The position numbers and the translations under genes are program-made. From Chitinophaga sancti (GTDB lineage: Bacteria; Bacteroidota; Bacteroidia; Chitinophagales; Chitinophagaceae), in assembly GCF_034087045.1 (NCBI RefSeq), contig NZ_CP139247.1, forward strand, positions 6,970,001-7,034,000: a stretch of DNA of 64,000 nucleotides, given 5' to 3'. This document shows, one piece after another, positions 8,241 to 15,470 of the stretch. The notes under the pieces were generated by a model. The model saw nothing but the letters and a program-made list of their open reading frames with translations, did not search any database and was not told the DNA's origin. The first letter of the stretch is position 1; each line of letters opens with the position of its first letter.

Positions 8241-10100
8241 TTAAGCTTGTTTTAAAACATTAAGCAGTGCATCTGTCACCTGTTGCTCCATGTTGGTAAT
8301 GCCTTCGCCCACAGTGTTGGTGGTAATGTTGATGGTCTCGAAGAGCTTTTGCAGGGTGATGTTTACAGTACGTGCGCCGCCGGTGGTGATGCCAGACACC
8401 GTGTCTTTGGTATTGTCCATTGACATCTTTTTGCGGGTGGCATCAGGTTCAAATGAAACAACGGGGGCGTTGTCGATTCGTTTGCCGGGAGGAAGGGGGG
8501 GTAACGAGAAGTAGGATGCACCAGCACCACTGGCTGATCCGCCTCCGAAATTTCCCTGCCAGCTGCCGGAGCTACCATTGCCGGGGCCTGCATTTGTCTG
8601 ATCCTTTTTCTTATTGACCTCAGCATTGAAAGTATCGGCGACCTTATCGCCTAAACCCATGATGTCATTGACATCTTTTTTCATCGCAGCTGCGGTACCT
8701 GAGAAGGTCAGCCCATCTATCGCCTGCTGGCCTGATTCCATGGCCTTGTCCCAGTCACCAGAGAAAACATACCACACTGTTTTTGCTAAGCCCCACAAAC
8801 CGGAGAGCAGATCTTTGATTGGTTCAATAGTATAGTCCCATATAAACTGACCAAAGGTTTTGAGCACTTCCCATGCAGCCATGATACCACCTCTGAACCA
8901 GCCGAAAGTATTCCATGCATAGATGATGATACCGATCAATGCACCGACAGCCACGAAGATTGTTCCTATCCCACTGGCCATCATGGCAGGTCCTAATAAT
9001 TCAGCAGCGAGTGTCCATGCTTTGTAGCCGAGAACCACGCCAGCGACTACAGTGGTAAGAAAGCCTACCAGGTCTGAGTTCTCAGCGATCCATCCGGCTG
9101 CGGCACTTAACCAGCCTACAAGCGGTATCAATGTGTTGTCAATAAAGTTGCTGACGGTAGGCATGAGGGCATTGCCGATCGTACCTCCAGCTTCGCTCAT
9201 TTTCTCCTGCAGGTAATGCCATTTCCCGGTAGCAGTTTCGCCCTGTTCTTTCATCACGCCGAAGAACTCTCCACCTTTGGACGTAGCGGCCTGTAAAGCG
9301 GCTACAACGCTTTCTGTAGAGACTCCACCTGCTGCCATGGATGCCTTTAGTTCTTCAATGGATTGGCTACCGTTTGCGGCCATCAGCTCAAGTGGTTTGA
9401 AACCTGCTTCGTTCATGGCTTTCAGGGAACCTTCGGTCAGATGACCTAGCTGTTGCATATCCCCAAAGGCTTGGGTAAGGGAGTCCATTTTTGTCTGGTT
9501 ACTACCGCTTACATCACCCAGCATATTCATGGTAGGCATGAGCTTTTCGGCAGCGACACCACTTTCAAGCAGGGTCTTTGCATTTTCCTGTAGCTTGTCA
9601 TTGTCGAAGAAAGAGGTGGCCGCCATCTGGTGGATATCTTTCAGGATGTTGGCGGCGGCGGTGGAGGAACCTGTGAGCCGTTGAAAACCGAGTTGTGCCT
9701 TTTCCGCTGCCATGCCCATTTCGAGCAGGTCTGGCGAGGCTTTGATCATTTTGTCAAGACCAGCATCCGCTTTCTTTGTGATGTTATCTTTCCATCCTTT
9801 TTTATTGAGAAAGTCGCTTCGATCCTGTATATCCTTTTTATCTTCTTCCCACTTGAGTTTTATTTTGTCAAGCCGGGCGATGGTGACAGGACTTGTTGTT
9901 TTCTTTTTCAGGTCTTCGATCCGCTTAAACCTGTCTTCAATATCACCTAATGATGCGCCAAGCTTTTTGTTGGATGCTATGAATATATTGTTGTCATTGA
10001 TCGTATTCTTCATCCAGTTACCGATCTTACCGAAAGCAGCATCTGCTGCTTTCAGTAAGTCTTTGTAGGTATCGGTTGTAATAGTAGTCAGGTCTGCCAT
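8241..10100 (-). CDS. Tail tape measure protein
   Basis: This 619-residue protein has the architecture of a tail tape measure. It has a charged helical N-terminal third, then a tape-measure core (E-M-G-M-A-A-E-K-A-Q-L-G-F-Q-R-L-T-G near 125-145, and L-G-D-V-S-G-S-N-Q-T-K-M-D-S-L). A hydrophobic stretch follows at ~330-400 (L-V-G-F-L-T-T-V-V-A-G-V-V-L-G-Y, G-T-I-F-V-A-V-G-A-L-I-G-I-I-I-Y-A-W). A Gly/Ser-rich linker lies near 505-530. The tape measure sets tube length and is threaded through it. 619 residues is short for a phage and, by the rough 1.5 angstrom per residue rule, implies a tail of about 90 nm. It follows the chaperone frameshift pair, the conserved order. Confidence 0.9.
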   Translation of the reverse strand: MADLTTITTDTYKDLLKAADAAFGKIGNWMKNTINDNNIFIASNKKLGASLGDIEDRFKRIEDLKKKTTSPVTIARLDKIKLKWEEDKKDIQDRSDFLNKKGWKDNITKKADAGLDKMIKASPDLLEMGMAAEKAQLGFQRLTGSSTAAANILKDIHQMAATSFFDNDKLQENAKTLLESGVAAEKLMPTMNMLGDVSGSNQTKMDSLTQAFGDMQQLGHLTEGSLKAMNEAGFKPLELMAANGSQSIEELKASMAAGGVSTESVVAALQAATSKGGEFFGVMKEQGETATGKWHYLQEKMSEAGGTIGNALMPTVSNFIDNTLIPLVGWLSAAAGWIAENSDLVGFLTTVVAGVVLGYKAWTLAAELLGPAMMASGIGTIFVAVGALIGIIIYAWNTFGWFRGGIMAAWEVLKTFGQFIWDYTIEPIKDLLSGLWGLAKTVWYVFSGDWDKAMESGQQAIDGLTFSGTAAAMKKDVNDIMGLGDKVADTFNAEVNKKKDQTNAGPGNGSSGSWQGNFGGGSASGAGASYFSLPPLPPGKRIDNAPVVSFEPDATRKKMSMDNTKDTVSGITTGGARTVNITLQKLFETINITTNTVGEGITNMEQQVTDALLNVLKQA

Positions 10101-10121
10101 TGTTTATTATTTTACACCATG

Positions 10122-10330
10122 CTATCGTGACAGCAACGACAATCCTTTCAATTCCCGTTGCCGGATATCATGCAGTTGTGCAAATTTCTCTGCCCATTGG
10201 GCGTCGGATAATTGCGAGGTGTCAACCTGGGGCAGATAATATTCGAACAGCGTTTGAATATAACCGAAAGGGTTGCTATCAAAATCGCCGGACGCCTCGC
10301 TTAGAGCTTTTCCACTTCTACTTTTTTCGC
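10122..10330 (-). CDS. -1 frameshift extension of tail chaperone (gpGT-like)
   Basis: No start codon opens this frame. It is open in the -1 frame relative to the upstream 103-residue chaperone and ends at the stop 10122-10124, 21 bases before the tape measure start. A -1 slip at A6 (10322-10327, codons AAA AAA after a G) would join the first 97 residues of the chaperone to 66 more, giving 163 residues. The extension reads S-G-D-F-D-S-N-P-F-G-Y-I-Q-T-L-F-E-Y-Y-L-P, then A-Q-W-A-E-K-F-A-Q-L-H-D-I-R-Q-R-E-L, which is protein-like and ends in the charged W-A-x-x-x-A-x-L style seen in tail chaperone extensions. A second possible slip site, GGAAAAG, lies 6 bases before the frame-0 stop. In lambda (G/GT) and P2 (E/E') the same arrangement lies just before the tape measure. 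The slip itself is inferred. Confidence 0.75.
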
Positions 10331-10612
10331 TTCCAGCAGTTTATCCAGCTGCCCACCCAGACCGTAGAGATAAGATTTATCTTCTACGATTTCTTCATCA
10401 CCACCCAGCCAGGTAGCTTTGAGAATAGTTTCGTGGTACGCCAGCGGATCGCCGGAGATCAATGTCATGGCATAGCTGACTTCATCCCTGTTGGGTTTTC
10501 TGCAATAGCCTACTTTACCGTCGGCAGCTGTGAGTTTGAATACATCTTTGTATTTTTTCTTCCATGCATCGATGTGCTCCTGGCTAACGGCAAGCGAATT
10601 TTCTACTGTCAT
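10301..10612 (-). CDS. Tail assembly chaperone (gpG-like, frame 0)
   Basis: This 103-residue protein lies between the tube gene and the tape measure, the conserved slot of tail assembly chaperones. It reads M-T-V-E-N-S-L-A-V-S-Q-E-H-I-D-A-W-K-K-K-Y, then R-K-P-N-R-D-E-V-S-Y-A-M near 40-50, and ends in a Lys-rich helix L-L-E-A-K-K-V-E-V-E-K-L. Chaperones of this family bind the tape measure and recruit tube subunits. The two consecutive AAA codons at residues 96-97 form the likely slip site for the longer product. The absence of any other start for the downstream frame supports this. Confidence 0.8.
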   Translation of the reverse strand: MTVENSLAVSQEHIDAWKKKYKDVFKLTAADGKVGYCRKPNRDEVSYAMTLISGDPLAYHETILKATWLGGDEEIVEDKSYLYGLGGQLDKLLEAKKVEVEKL

Positions 10613-10649
10613 GATATAGGTTTAAATAATTGTGGTGAGTTTAAAAAAA

Positions 10650-11072
10650 TTAAGCGTTTTGTTTCAGGCCCATGAAGATGATAGGTAGTGTGAGCTCCAT
10701 GAATTTGGCGCCCTGTTCCCAGCCTTTTTCAAATTCTTTGAACTGGAAACCCTGAATGATATCAGTGCGGGGGGTGGAAGTAACGTCTTTTACATAAGTA
10801 ACTACGATCTCGGCGCTGAGGTCTAGGATGTCTCTGCCGCCTGCATTCTTTACAGCATCGGCGAGAATGTCGTATTCAAATTTCAGCAGTTTGATTTCAC
10901 CTTCATAGATACGTTTACCACGCTGGATGCCGATAGGTTCATCGCCGGCACCATGCAGGTGTTCTTTTTCCTGGGATAATTTGTATTTAATGCCCCGGAT
11001 ACCGGTCAGTTCTTTACCGAGCAATACTACTTTCATGTTTGCCCAGGTCACTTCTTTGGTGTCAAAAATCAT
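10650..11072 (-). CDS. Tail tube protein
   Basis: This 140-residue protein lies right after the sheath gene and before the chaperone, which is the tube slot. It contains G-I-R-G-I-K-Y-K-L-S-Q-E-K-E-H-L-H-G-A-G-D-E-P near 23-45, then G-E-I-K-L-L-K-F-E-Y-D-I, and ends with K-F-M-E-L-T-L-P-I-I-F-M-G-L. These alternating strands fit the tube barrel, with the G-I-K-Y / H-G-A-G-x-x-P loop seen in Bacteroidota tail tubes. Tube subunits stack as hexamers inside the sheath. It is unlike the two tube proteins of cluster B, so the two machines are not recent duplicates. Confidence 0.8.
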   Translation of the reverse strand: MIFDTKEVTWANMKVVLLGKELTGIRGIKYKLSQEKEHLHGAGDEPIGIQRGKRIYEGEIKLLKFEYDILADAVKNAGGRDILDLSAEIVVTYVKDVTSTPRTDIIQGFQFKEFEKGWEQGAKFMELTLPIIFMGLKQNA

Positions 11073-11106
11073 GTCGTTGTCTTTTAAATGTTGGGGTTAA
11101 CAGTTG

Positions 11107-12276
11107 TTACTGGTTCAGTGCGGGGTTAGAAAAGCCCAGTAATACTTCGATGGTTTTGGTATAACCTACGGGTACGATGGCTGCTTTCACGGTGATTTTA
11201 CCAGTGCTGAGTACGTTCTGGTTTGCATCAACGTAAGCGCTGAAGGAGCTGATCTCGCCGGCCATACTGTTGTTGACAGCAGTTTCGATCCTGCTTTGCA
11301 GGTACTTGATAACAGGTACGCTGAGTTTACCATCGGCATCGATAGCAACTTCATCGTTCAGTTCCTCTACATAGGTCTGGTAGCACAGGGAGATGGCTTT
11401 GTCTATAACACGACCCAGTGCTAGCTGACTGTAATCATCGGTAGTCGGGGCACACATTGGATCGTCGTTGATGTAATAACCGGATCGGCCTACGAATGTG
11501 CGGAAAAAGATGTACCCTTTGTCGTGCAAGGCATCAACGCCAGTGATGTCTTCAATCTTTTTACCAGCGATATAAGCGCCTGTAATTGGTAATGCACCAT
11601 CCTTGACACGACCCAGGTTACGTTGTACCGGCACAGCTGCGGCACGACCCAGTACAAGGCCCACAGAAGCCCCATTAGTACGTGCACTACCTATAACGAT
11701 ACCGACACGGTTATCAGAGAAAGTACGCAGATTTTTCAGTGTCTCTGGATGTTCGATGTCTGCATTGACACCTTCCAGTAAGATGCGTACAGGCTTGAAT
11801 TGTGCAGCATAAGTGTCTGCAAGCTGTTGTGCTTTGGGCACCGCATCAATCGTACCTGCATCTAATCCATCTTTCATGAGGGACGGGTAAAGGTCGGTAG
11901 GAGTGAAACATACACCCAGCAGTCTGATACGTCCCAGTGCAGCATTCAGCAGCTTCACAGCTCCTTCAGCATTGGTTGGATCTACGATCGTTGCCTGGTT
12001 TACACCGTCGCCAACAAGCATGATGTACAACGCTGCACCTTCACCAGCCAGGTCATAAAATTCCTTGATGCGGGCGTATGCATCAAAGTTTAAATTGGTG
12101 TCTTTGATACCCAGGTTTTCGGCATCGCTCAGGCTGTAGATCACCTTGGGTTGATTCAACGAAATCAATCCGTTTTCTACACCCGTCAGAATTAAACCTG
12201 CAACCCCATCATCAGTCACAACGGTTCTGCCAAGATTGCCGCTGCCTAATGTAATTGCTACTTTTGGTAATCCCAT
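11107..12276 (-). CDS. Tail sheath protein (DUF2586-like)
   Basis: This 389-residue protein begins M-G-L-P-K-V-A-I-T-L-G-S-G-N-L-G. It contains a central alpha/beta domain (A-L-G-R-I-R-L-L-G-V-C-F-T-P; R-V-G-I-V-I-G-S-A) and the typical C-terminal sheath domain: G-Y-I-F-F-R-T-F-V-G-R-S-G-Y-Y-I-N-D-D-P-M-C, R-V-I-D-K-A, then a strand before the end. I recognise it as the DUF2586 sheath type of Bacteroidota phages. It would form the contractile outer cylinder. Its divergence from the 468-residue sheath of cluster B indicates a separate origin. Confidence 0.85.
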   Translation of the reverse strand: MGLPKVAITLGSGNLGRTVVTDDGVAGLILTGVENGLISLNQPKVIYSLSDAENLGIKDTNLNFDAYARIKEFYDLAGEGAALYIMLVGDGVNQATIVDPTNAEGAVKLLNAALGRIRLLGVCFTPTDLYPSLMKDGLDAGTIDAVPKAQQLADTYAAQFKPVRILLEGVNADIEHPETLKNLRTFSDNRVGIVIGSARTNGASVGLVLGRAAAVPVQRNLGRVKDGALPITGAYIAGKKIEDITGVDALHDKGYIFFRTFVGRSGYYINDDPMCAPTTDDYSQLALGRVIDKAISLCYQTYVEELNDEVAIDADGKLSVPVIKYLQSRIETAVNNSMAGEISSFSAYVDANQNVLSTGKITVKAAIVPVGYTKTIEVLLGFSNPALNQ

Positions 12277-12315
12277 TTTTTACTTTTTTAGGTCCATTTA
12301 AATTGTGAAAAAATA

Positions 12316-12747
12316 TTACTTACTATTACTGTAACTCGCCTGGCTAAACAGATCATAAATATTCTGCTTCTTTGTATTGCCATCCAGCTCACGCAAAATG
12401 ATGCTCTGCAATTTTTGCAACACAGCATCCTGCAGATCGGGAGATACTGTTGATAATGCGCGGACAAAACAAGCTATTTTGCCTTCCAGTGATGTTTCCT
12501 CTTTACAGGTTACGAGAATGCTAAGGGTATCGATACCTGTTTCGAGTGCTGCCAGTACTTTGTTTTTTAGAATTGTATCTGCATCACCGGGGATAATAGC
12601 TTCCAGGAGATCCACCACAGGGCTTTCCAGGGCAGTTTTAATAACCCTGGTAACTCGCAGCGCTTCTTCAGCATGTGCTGCAATAAAAGCGTCGAATTGT
12701 TGTAATGCGTGTTTAATCTTTGTTCCTGTTTTTTTACAGAATGCCAT
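12316..12747 (-). CDS. Unknown protein at head of tail operon
   Basis: This 143-residue, mostly helical protein has no signal peptide. It includes the motif E-S-P-V-V-D-L-L-E-A-I-I-P-G-D-A-D-T-I-L-K near 42-60. A similar S-P-x-x-D-x-x-T-A-I-I-P-G-D-x-D string is familiar from small proteins next to holins in Bacteroidota phages. It lies between the holin-like gene and the sheath. It could belong to the lysis or release module, but no lytic enzyme signature (lysozyme, amidase, NlpC/P60) is visible. Confidence 0.55.
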   Translation of the reverse strand: MAFCKKTGTKIKHALQQFDAFIAAHAEEALRVTRVIKTALESPVVDLLEAIIPGDADTILKNKVLAALETGIDTLSILVTCKEETSLEGKIACFVRALSTVSPDLQDAVLQKLQSIILRELDGNTKKQNIYDLFSQASYSNSK

Positions 12748-12781
12748 AGGTCTATATTATTTAATTGGTGTACTTGTTTAG

Positions 12782-12810
12782 AAAGCCCCCTCTTGACAGA
12801 GGGCGCTTTT
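12782..12810. terminator. Hairpin between holin-like gene and unknown gene
   Basis: An inverted repeat around the loop TTGACA (arms about 12785-12792 and 12799-12806, one mismatch) lies in the 86-base gap, with a T-rich run following on the plus strand. It could attenuate transcription between the holin-like gene and the rest of the tail operon. Confidence 0.4.
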
Positions 12811-12833
12811 GTTTTTAAAATAGGGGGACAATA

Positions 12834-13076
12834 CTAACGTCTCTCCAGTACGCTTTCCAGGCGCTCCATGACCTTTGTATTATTTTCTATCACTCCCTGC
12901 ATTTTGTCACGGTCATCGTTGAGATATTGCGTGAGACGATCTTCCAGTTTGATCTGGCGTTTCCACAATACCCATGCAATGCCGATGAGAACGATTACAG
13001 AGAAGGCCTGGTCTCCAAGCCGCTGGTAGAGAGCATTTCCGGGGCTAACATCAATGACTTCATTTAATAGTAACAT
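12834..13076 (-). CDS. Holin-like single-span membrane protein
   Basis: This 80-residue protein has one transmembrane helix (about residues 25-39, F-S-V-I-V-L-I-G-I-A-W-V-L-W-K-R) followed by a highly charged helical tail (L-E-D-R-L-T-Q-Y-L-N-D-D-R-D-K-M). The layout of a short outside segment, one membrane span and a cytoplasmic coiled coil is that of BhlA/UviB-type holin-like proteins. As first gene of the tail operon it could make the pore that lets the particles out of the producing cell. The family match is by architecture, not firm sequence identity. Confidence 0.6.
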   Translation of the reverse strand: MLLLNEVIDVSPGNALYQRLGDQAFSVIVLIGIAWVLWKRQIKLEDRLTQYLNDDRDKMQGVIENNTKVMERLESVLERR

Positions 13077-13314
13077 CTGAGGGTTAACAATTTAGGTTTT
13101 AAAAGGATCGATGCTTTTTCGTGTGTGTTGCAAGCGATAACAATACAAAGGAACAGCTTTTTCGTACGGTGAAAAAATCGCGAAATAATGCTTATTCTTT
13201 TATTGTGCATTTAGATTTCAGTGTCTGTATAATCATTGATGCGATGAATTTTTAAGATGCAGATTAGATCGATATTTACAGTGTTGTTAACTCTTAAAAA
13301 AATATAAAAAAGAA
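13077..13314. promoter_or_regulatory. Divergent control region of tail cluster A
   Basis: This 238-base AT-rich gap separates the minus-strand tail operon from the divergent tail-terminator gene, so promoters for both must lie here or read through it. I found no convincing copy of the Bacteroidota -33/-7 consensus on either strand and no obvious palindromic operator. Confidence 0.4.
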
Positions 13315-13803
13315 ATGAACAGTTTATTCGCACAACTTTTTACATCTCTGCAAACCCACATCGCCACAACAGTTCCAGAGATACAAGGTATTTTACCCGA
13401 GATGGGGCAAACAGAGATTTATAGCAATGTACCTGCTATATGGCCATGTTTATTTATTGACTTCAACAATGTCACTTTTACAGAAATACTCAACCAGGGA
13501 CAACGGGCAAATGGTGAGCTCCAATTGAGGTTAGTATATTATGTACTCGCTGCTGATGGGGTTACTTTTATAGACACGACGACCGTGATGGGGTATTATG
13601 AAGTAGAAAGAAAATTGCACGAAGCATTGCAGGGATGGAGTAGTAATGGCATCAACCCGCTGAGTAGAATTAAAGTAAATACGGAGGTAAGATCTGATGC
13701 ATTCAGGGCAAGGGTACTGACGTATAGCCTGGATTTTGAGGAGTACTTGCCTGTGAGTACGGTTCCAGGTTCAAAACCTCAATTGGCAATTAATGTACTT
13801 TGA
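13315..13803 (+). CDS. Tail terminator/completion-like protein
   Basis: This 162-residue protein has the layout of tail terminator or completion proteins of the Mu gp37/DUF1834 type. It has an N-terminal helix (S-L-F-A-Q-L-F-T-S-L-Q-T-H-I), the segment V-P-A-I-W-P-C-L-F-I-D-F, a strand region Q-L-R-L-V-Y-Y-V, a helix Y-Y-E-V-E-R-K-L-H-E-A-L-Q-G-W, and a final strand V-L-T-Y-S-L-D-F-E-E-Y. Such proteins cap the tube and stop its growth. Cluster A has no other candidate for this job, so this divergent gene probably completes it. The assignment is by pattern and context. Confidence 0.6.
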   Translation: MNSLFAQLFTSLQTHIATTVPEIQGILPEMGQTEIYSNVPAIWPCLFIDFNNVTFTEILNQGQRANGELQLRLVYYVLAADGVTFIDTTTVMGYYEVERKLHEALQGWSSNGINPLSRIKVNTEVRSDAFRARVLTYSLDFEEYLPVSTVPGSKPQLAINVL

Positions 13804-13805
13804 GT

Positions 13806-13859
13806 GTGAGAAACAATATCATTTCTCACGAATGAAAAAGAGGTTATAATAAAACCTCT
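13806..13859 (+). terminator. Two hairpins after the tail-terminator gene
   Basis: A perfect 8-bp stem (13806-13813 with 13822-13829) begins three bases after the stop. A second 7-bp stem (13839-13845 with 13853-13859) follows. Neither has a long T-run, so they may be processing or weak termination sites. Confidence 0.45.
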
Positions 13860-13903
13860 GAGAATCCCATAAACAAAAAACTGCTCCATTAAGTATCCGA
13901 ATG

Positions 13904-13939
13904 AAAAAAGCCTGTATCAATTAAGATACAGGCTTTTTT
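13904..13939. terminator. Strong bidirectional terminator
   Basis: A 15-bp stem (13904-13918 with 13925-13939) encloses the loop AATTAA, with six A on one side and a run of T on the other, between converging genes. It can end transcription from both the tail-terminator gene and the minus-strand gene that follows. Confidence 0.9.
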
Positions 13940-13962
13940 TTCAGGGTTAACAATCGTTGACA

Positions 13963-14274
13963 TTACCACGTCAACCATGGATAGAGCAGCCGTAGTTGCT
14001 TGAGGTCGGGTTGTTCTTTTTTCATAATGGTTTCCAGTCTGTCACTGTTACATTGCATCCGGTAAATAATATTACTGTTCTTGATATAGAACTCTTTGGA
14101 TAACTCCTGTACAGCAGCATCATACCGTTTATGCTGCAATTTGATGTAATAATAATACCGGTGCAGCAGGCATTCGTCTCTCAGGGCGATCATATCAGCG
14201 GAGCGGCCTTTACGCACTGTTTTGGAGACAGGATTTTCTATGAAATGATTGAAAAGGGTATTTTGTCCTCGCAT
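13963..14274 (-). CDS. Small possible DNA-binding protein next to tail cluster
   Basis: This 103-residue basic protein carries the core R-D-E-C-L-L-H-R-Y-Y-Y-Y-I-K-L-Q, then R-Y-D-A-A-V-Q-E-L-S-K-E-F-Y-I, then N-I-I-Y-R-M. I recognise this as a family common in Bacteroidota near phage and mobile modules (D-E-x-L-L-x-R-Y-Y-Y-W, then F-D-x-x-L-x-x-L-S-x-E-F-F-I, then I). The end of the core could be a helix-turn-helix. It may regulate cluster A, but it lies beyond the strong terminator in its own unit, and no operator is known. Confidence 0.5.
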   Translation of the reverse strand: MRGQNTLFNHFIENPVSKTVRKGRSADMIALRDECLLHRYYYYIKLQHKRYDAAVQELSKEFYIKNSNIIYRMQCNSDRLETIMKKEQPDLKQLRLLYPWLTW

Positions 14275-14464
14275 ACGTTTAATTTCTTTGTTTGTGATTG
14301 ATTAACCGCCGTGCTGCATGGATGCCGGTAAATGGTTATTTTGTTCTTCAGTATCAAAGTTAGCAGGTCACTTACTATACTTTCTGCGTAGTGAGAGGTA
14401 TGTGGATAAAGTTATCCACATATTCTCCGGGTTAATTAAGAGTTGAAATACAATCAGTTGTACA

Positions 14465-15466
14465 TTAAAAATGACGAGGACATTGTACCTTATTCATGCT
14501 GGCGCTACTGGGGATGGTAATGCCTAAAGAGAGCTCATGTGAACCCCGTTGATATCGTGAAATTCCACTGGTGGAAAAATCGTAAGAATACCCGATTCTG
14601 AAGTTGTCATTTGCATATACCTCCATCATCAGGCTAAAGGCATTATTAGGATCTAAATTGGGCTGTAAATTCGTATTTCCGGGGTAATTGAACCCTGTAC
14701 GGTAAGAGGCTCCCAACCACAAAGTCTCCTGCAATAAAACGAAGACATTCACATCGACATTTACAGGTCCTTTAAAGTCGCCTTTTACCATGATGGAAGG
14801 TTTTAACTGCACTTCCTGGTTTAATGAAAATATGGTACCTGCGGAGAGATACAGGTGCCTGGATTTGCGCAAGGTGGAATACAACAATCCATTTCCTAAA
14901 AAGATCTTGCCGCTGGTATAGGCAGAAAATAAATTCAATACAGACACACCTACAAATGAAGTAGCAGAGTTATAATAAAGCCCGACCCGCGCATCGGGTA
15001 CCAATGTAGATTGGCGGCCTAATATTACGTCAGGATCATCTGCATCTACATATTTACGATTGCTGCCATCAACACTGTAATTCGTGACACCGACACCCAA
15101 ACCAACTGCCAGCGTTTTTTCACTTTCCCAATCCATCGGCATACGGTACGAATAGTTCACAAACAGTGCTGTGGAAGATTGCGGACCCAATTTTTCAAAA
15201 GCCGTTAATACTCCCCATCCTACTCTTCCATCCGAGTAATCCGTCAAACCATCCGCCGAGATCGTACCAGTGACCGGTGCCCCCGGAAACCCCGCCCACT
15301 GCTGCCTGTAGCTACTGTGCAGGTATAGTTCTTCCTTGTATCCTGCATAAGCAGGATTTACACTCAGTCCGTTAAAAACGTACTGACTGAACTGCACCTC
15401 CTGCTGCGCGTGCGCGCGCAGGAAGAACAGGAAGAAAACCAATATGGTGATACTCCTTTGTTTCAT
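14465..15466 (-). CDS. PorP/SprF family type IX membrane protein
   Basis: This 333-residue protein has a signal peptide (residues 1-20, ending A-H-A-Q). It then shows the PorP/SprF hallmark Q-F-S-Q-Y-V-F-N-G-L-S-V-N-P-A-Y-A-G and S-Y-R-Q-Q-W-A-G-F-P-G-A-P, followed by alternating strands of an outer-membrane barrel. Family members help secrete or anchor partner adhesins of the type IX gliding and secretion system. The gene starts 4 bases after the stop of the 894-residue-class adhesin gene and is surely co-transcribed with it. In Bacteroidota this pairing with a gliding-motility C-terminal domain protein is recurrent. Confidence 0.9.
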   Translation of the reverse strand: MKQRSITILVFFLFFLRAHAQQEVQFSQYVFNGLSVNPAYAGYKEELYLHSSYRQQWAGFPGAPVTGTISADGLTDYSDGRVGWGVLTAFEKLGPQSSTALFVNYSYRMPMDWESEKTLAVGLGVGVTNYSVDGSNRKYVDADDPDVILGRQSTLVPDARVGLYYNSATSFVGVSVLNLFSAYTSGKIFLGNGLLYSTLRKSRHLYLSAGTIFSLNQEVQLKPSIMVKGDFKGPVNVDVNVFVLLQETLWLGASYRTGFNYPGNTNLQPNLDPNNAFSLMMEVYANDNFRIGYSYDFSTSGISRYQRGSHELSLGITIPSSASMNKVQCPRHF

Positions 15467-15470
15467 TCTC

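Noticed and set aside
10100..10675. 191-codon plus-strand frame opposite the tail chaperone
   Set aside because: It is antisense to the chaperone and its frameshift extension, has cysteine/phenylalanine-rich random composition and no family features.
301..13803. Complete prophage
   Set aside because: No capsid, portal, terminase, integrase, attachment-site duplication or flanking tRNA was seen.
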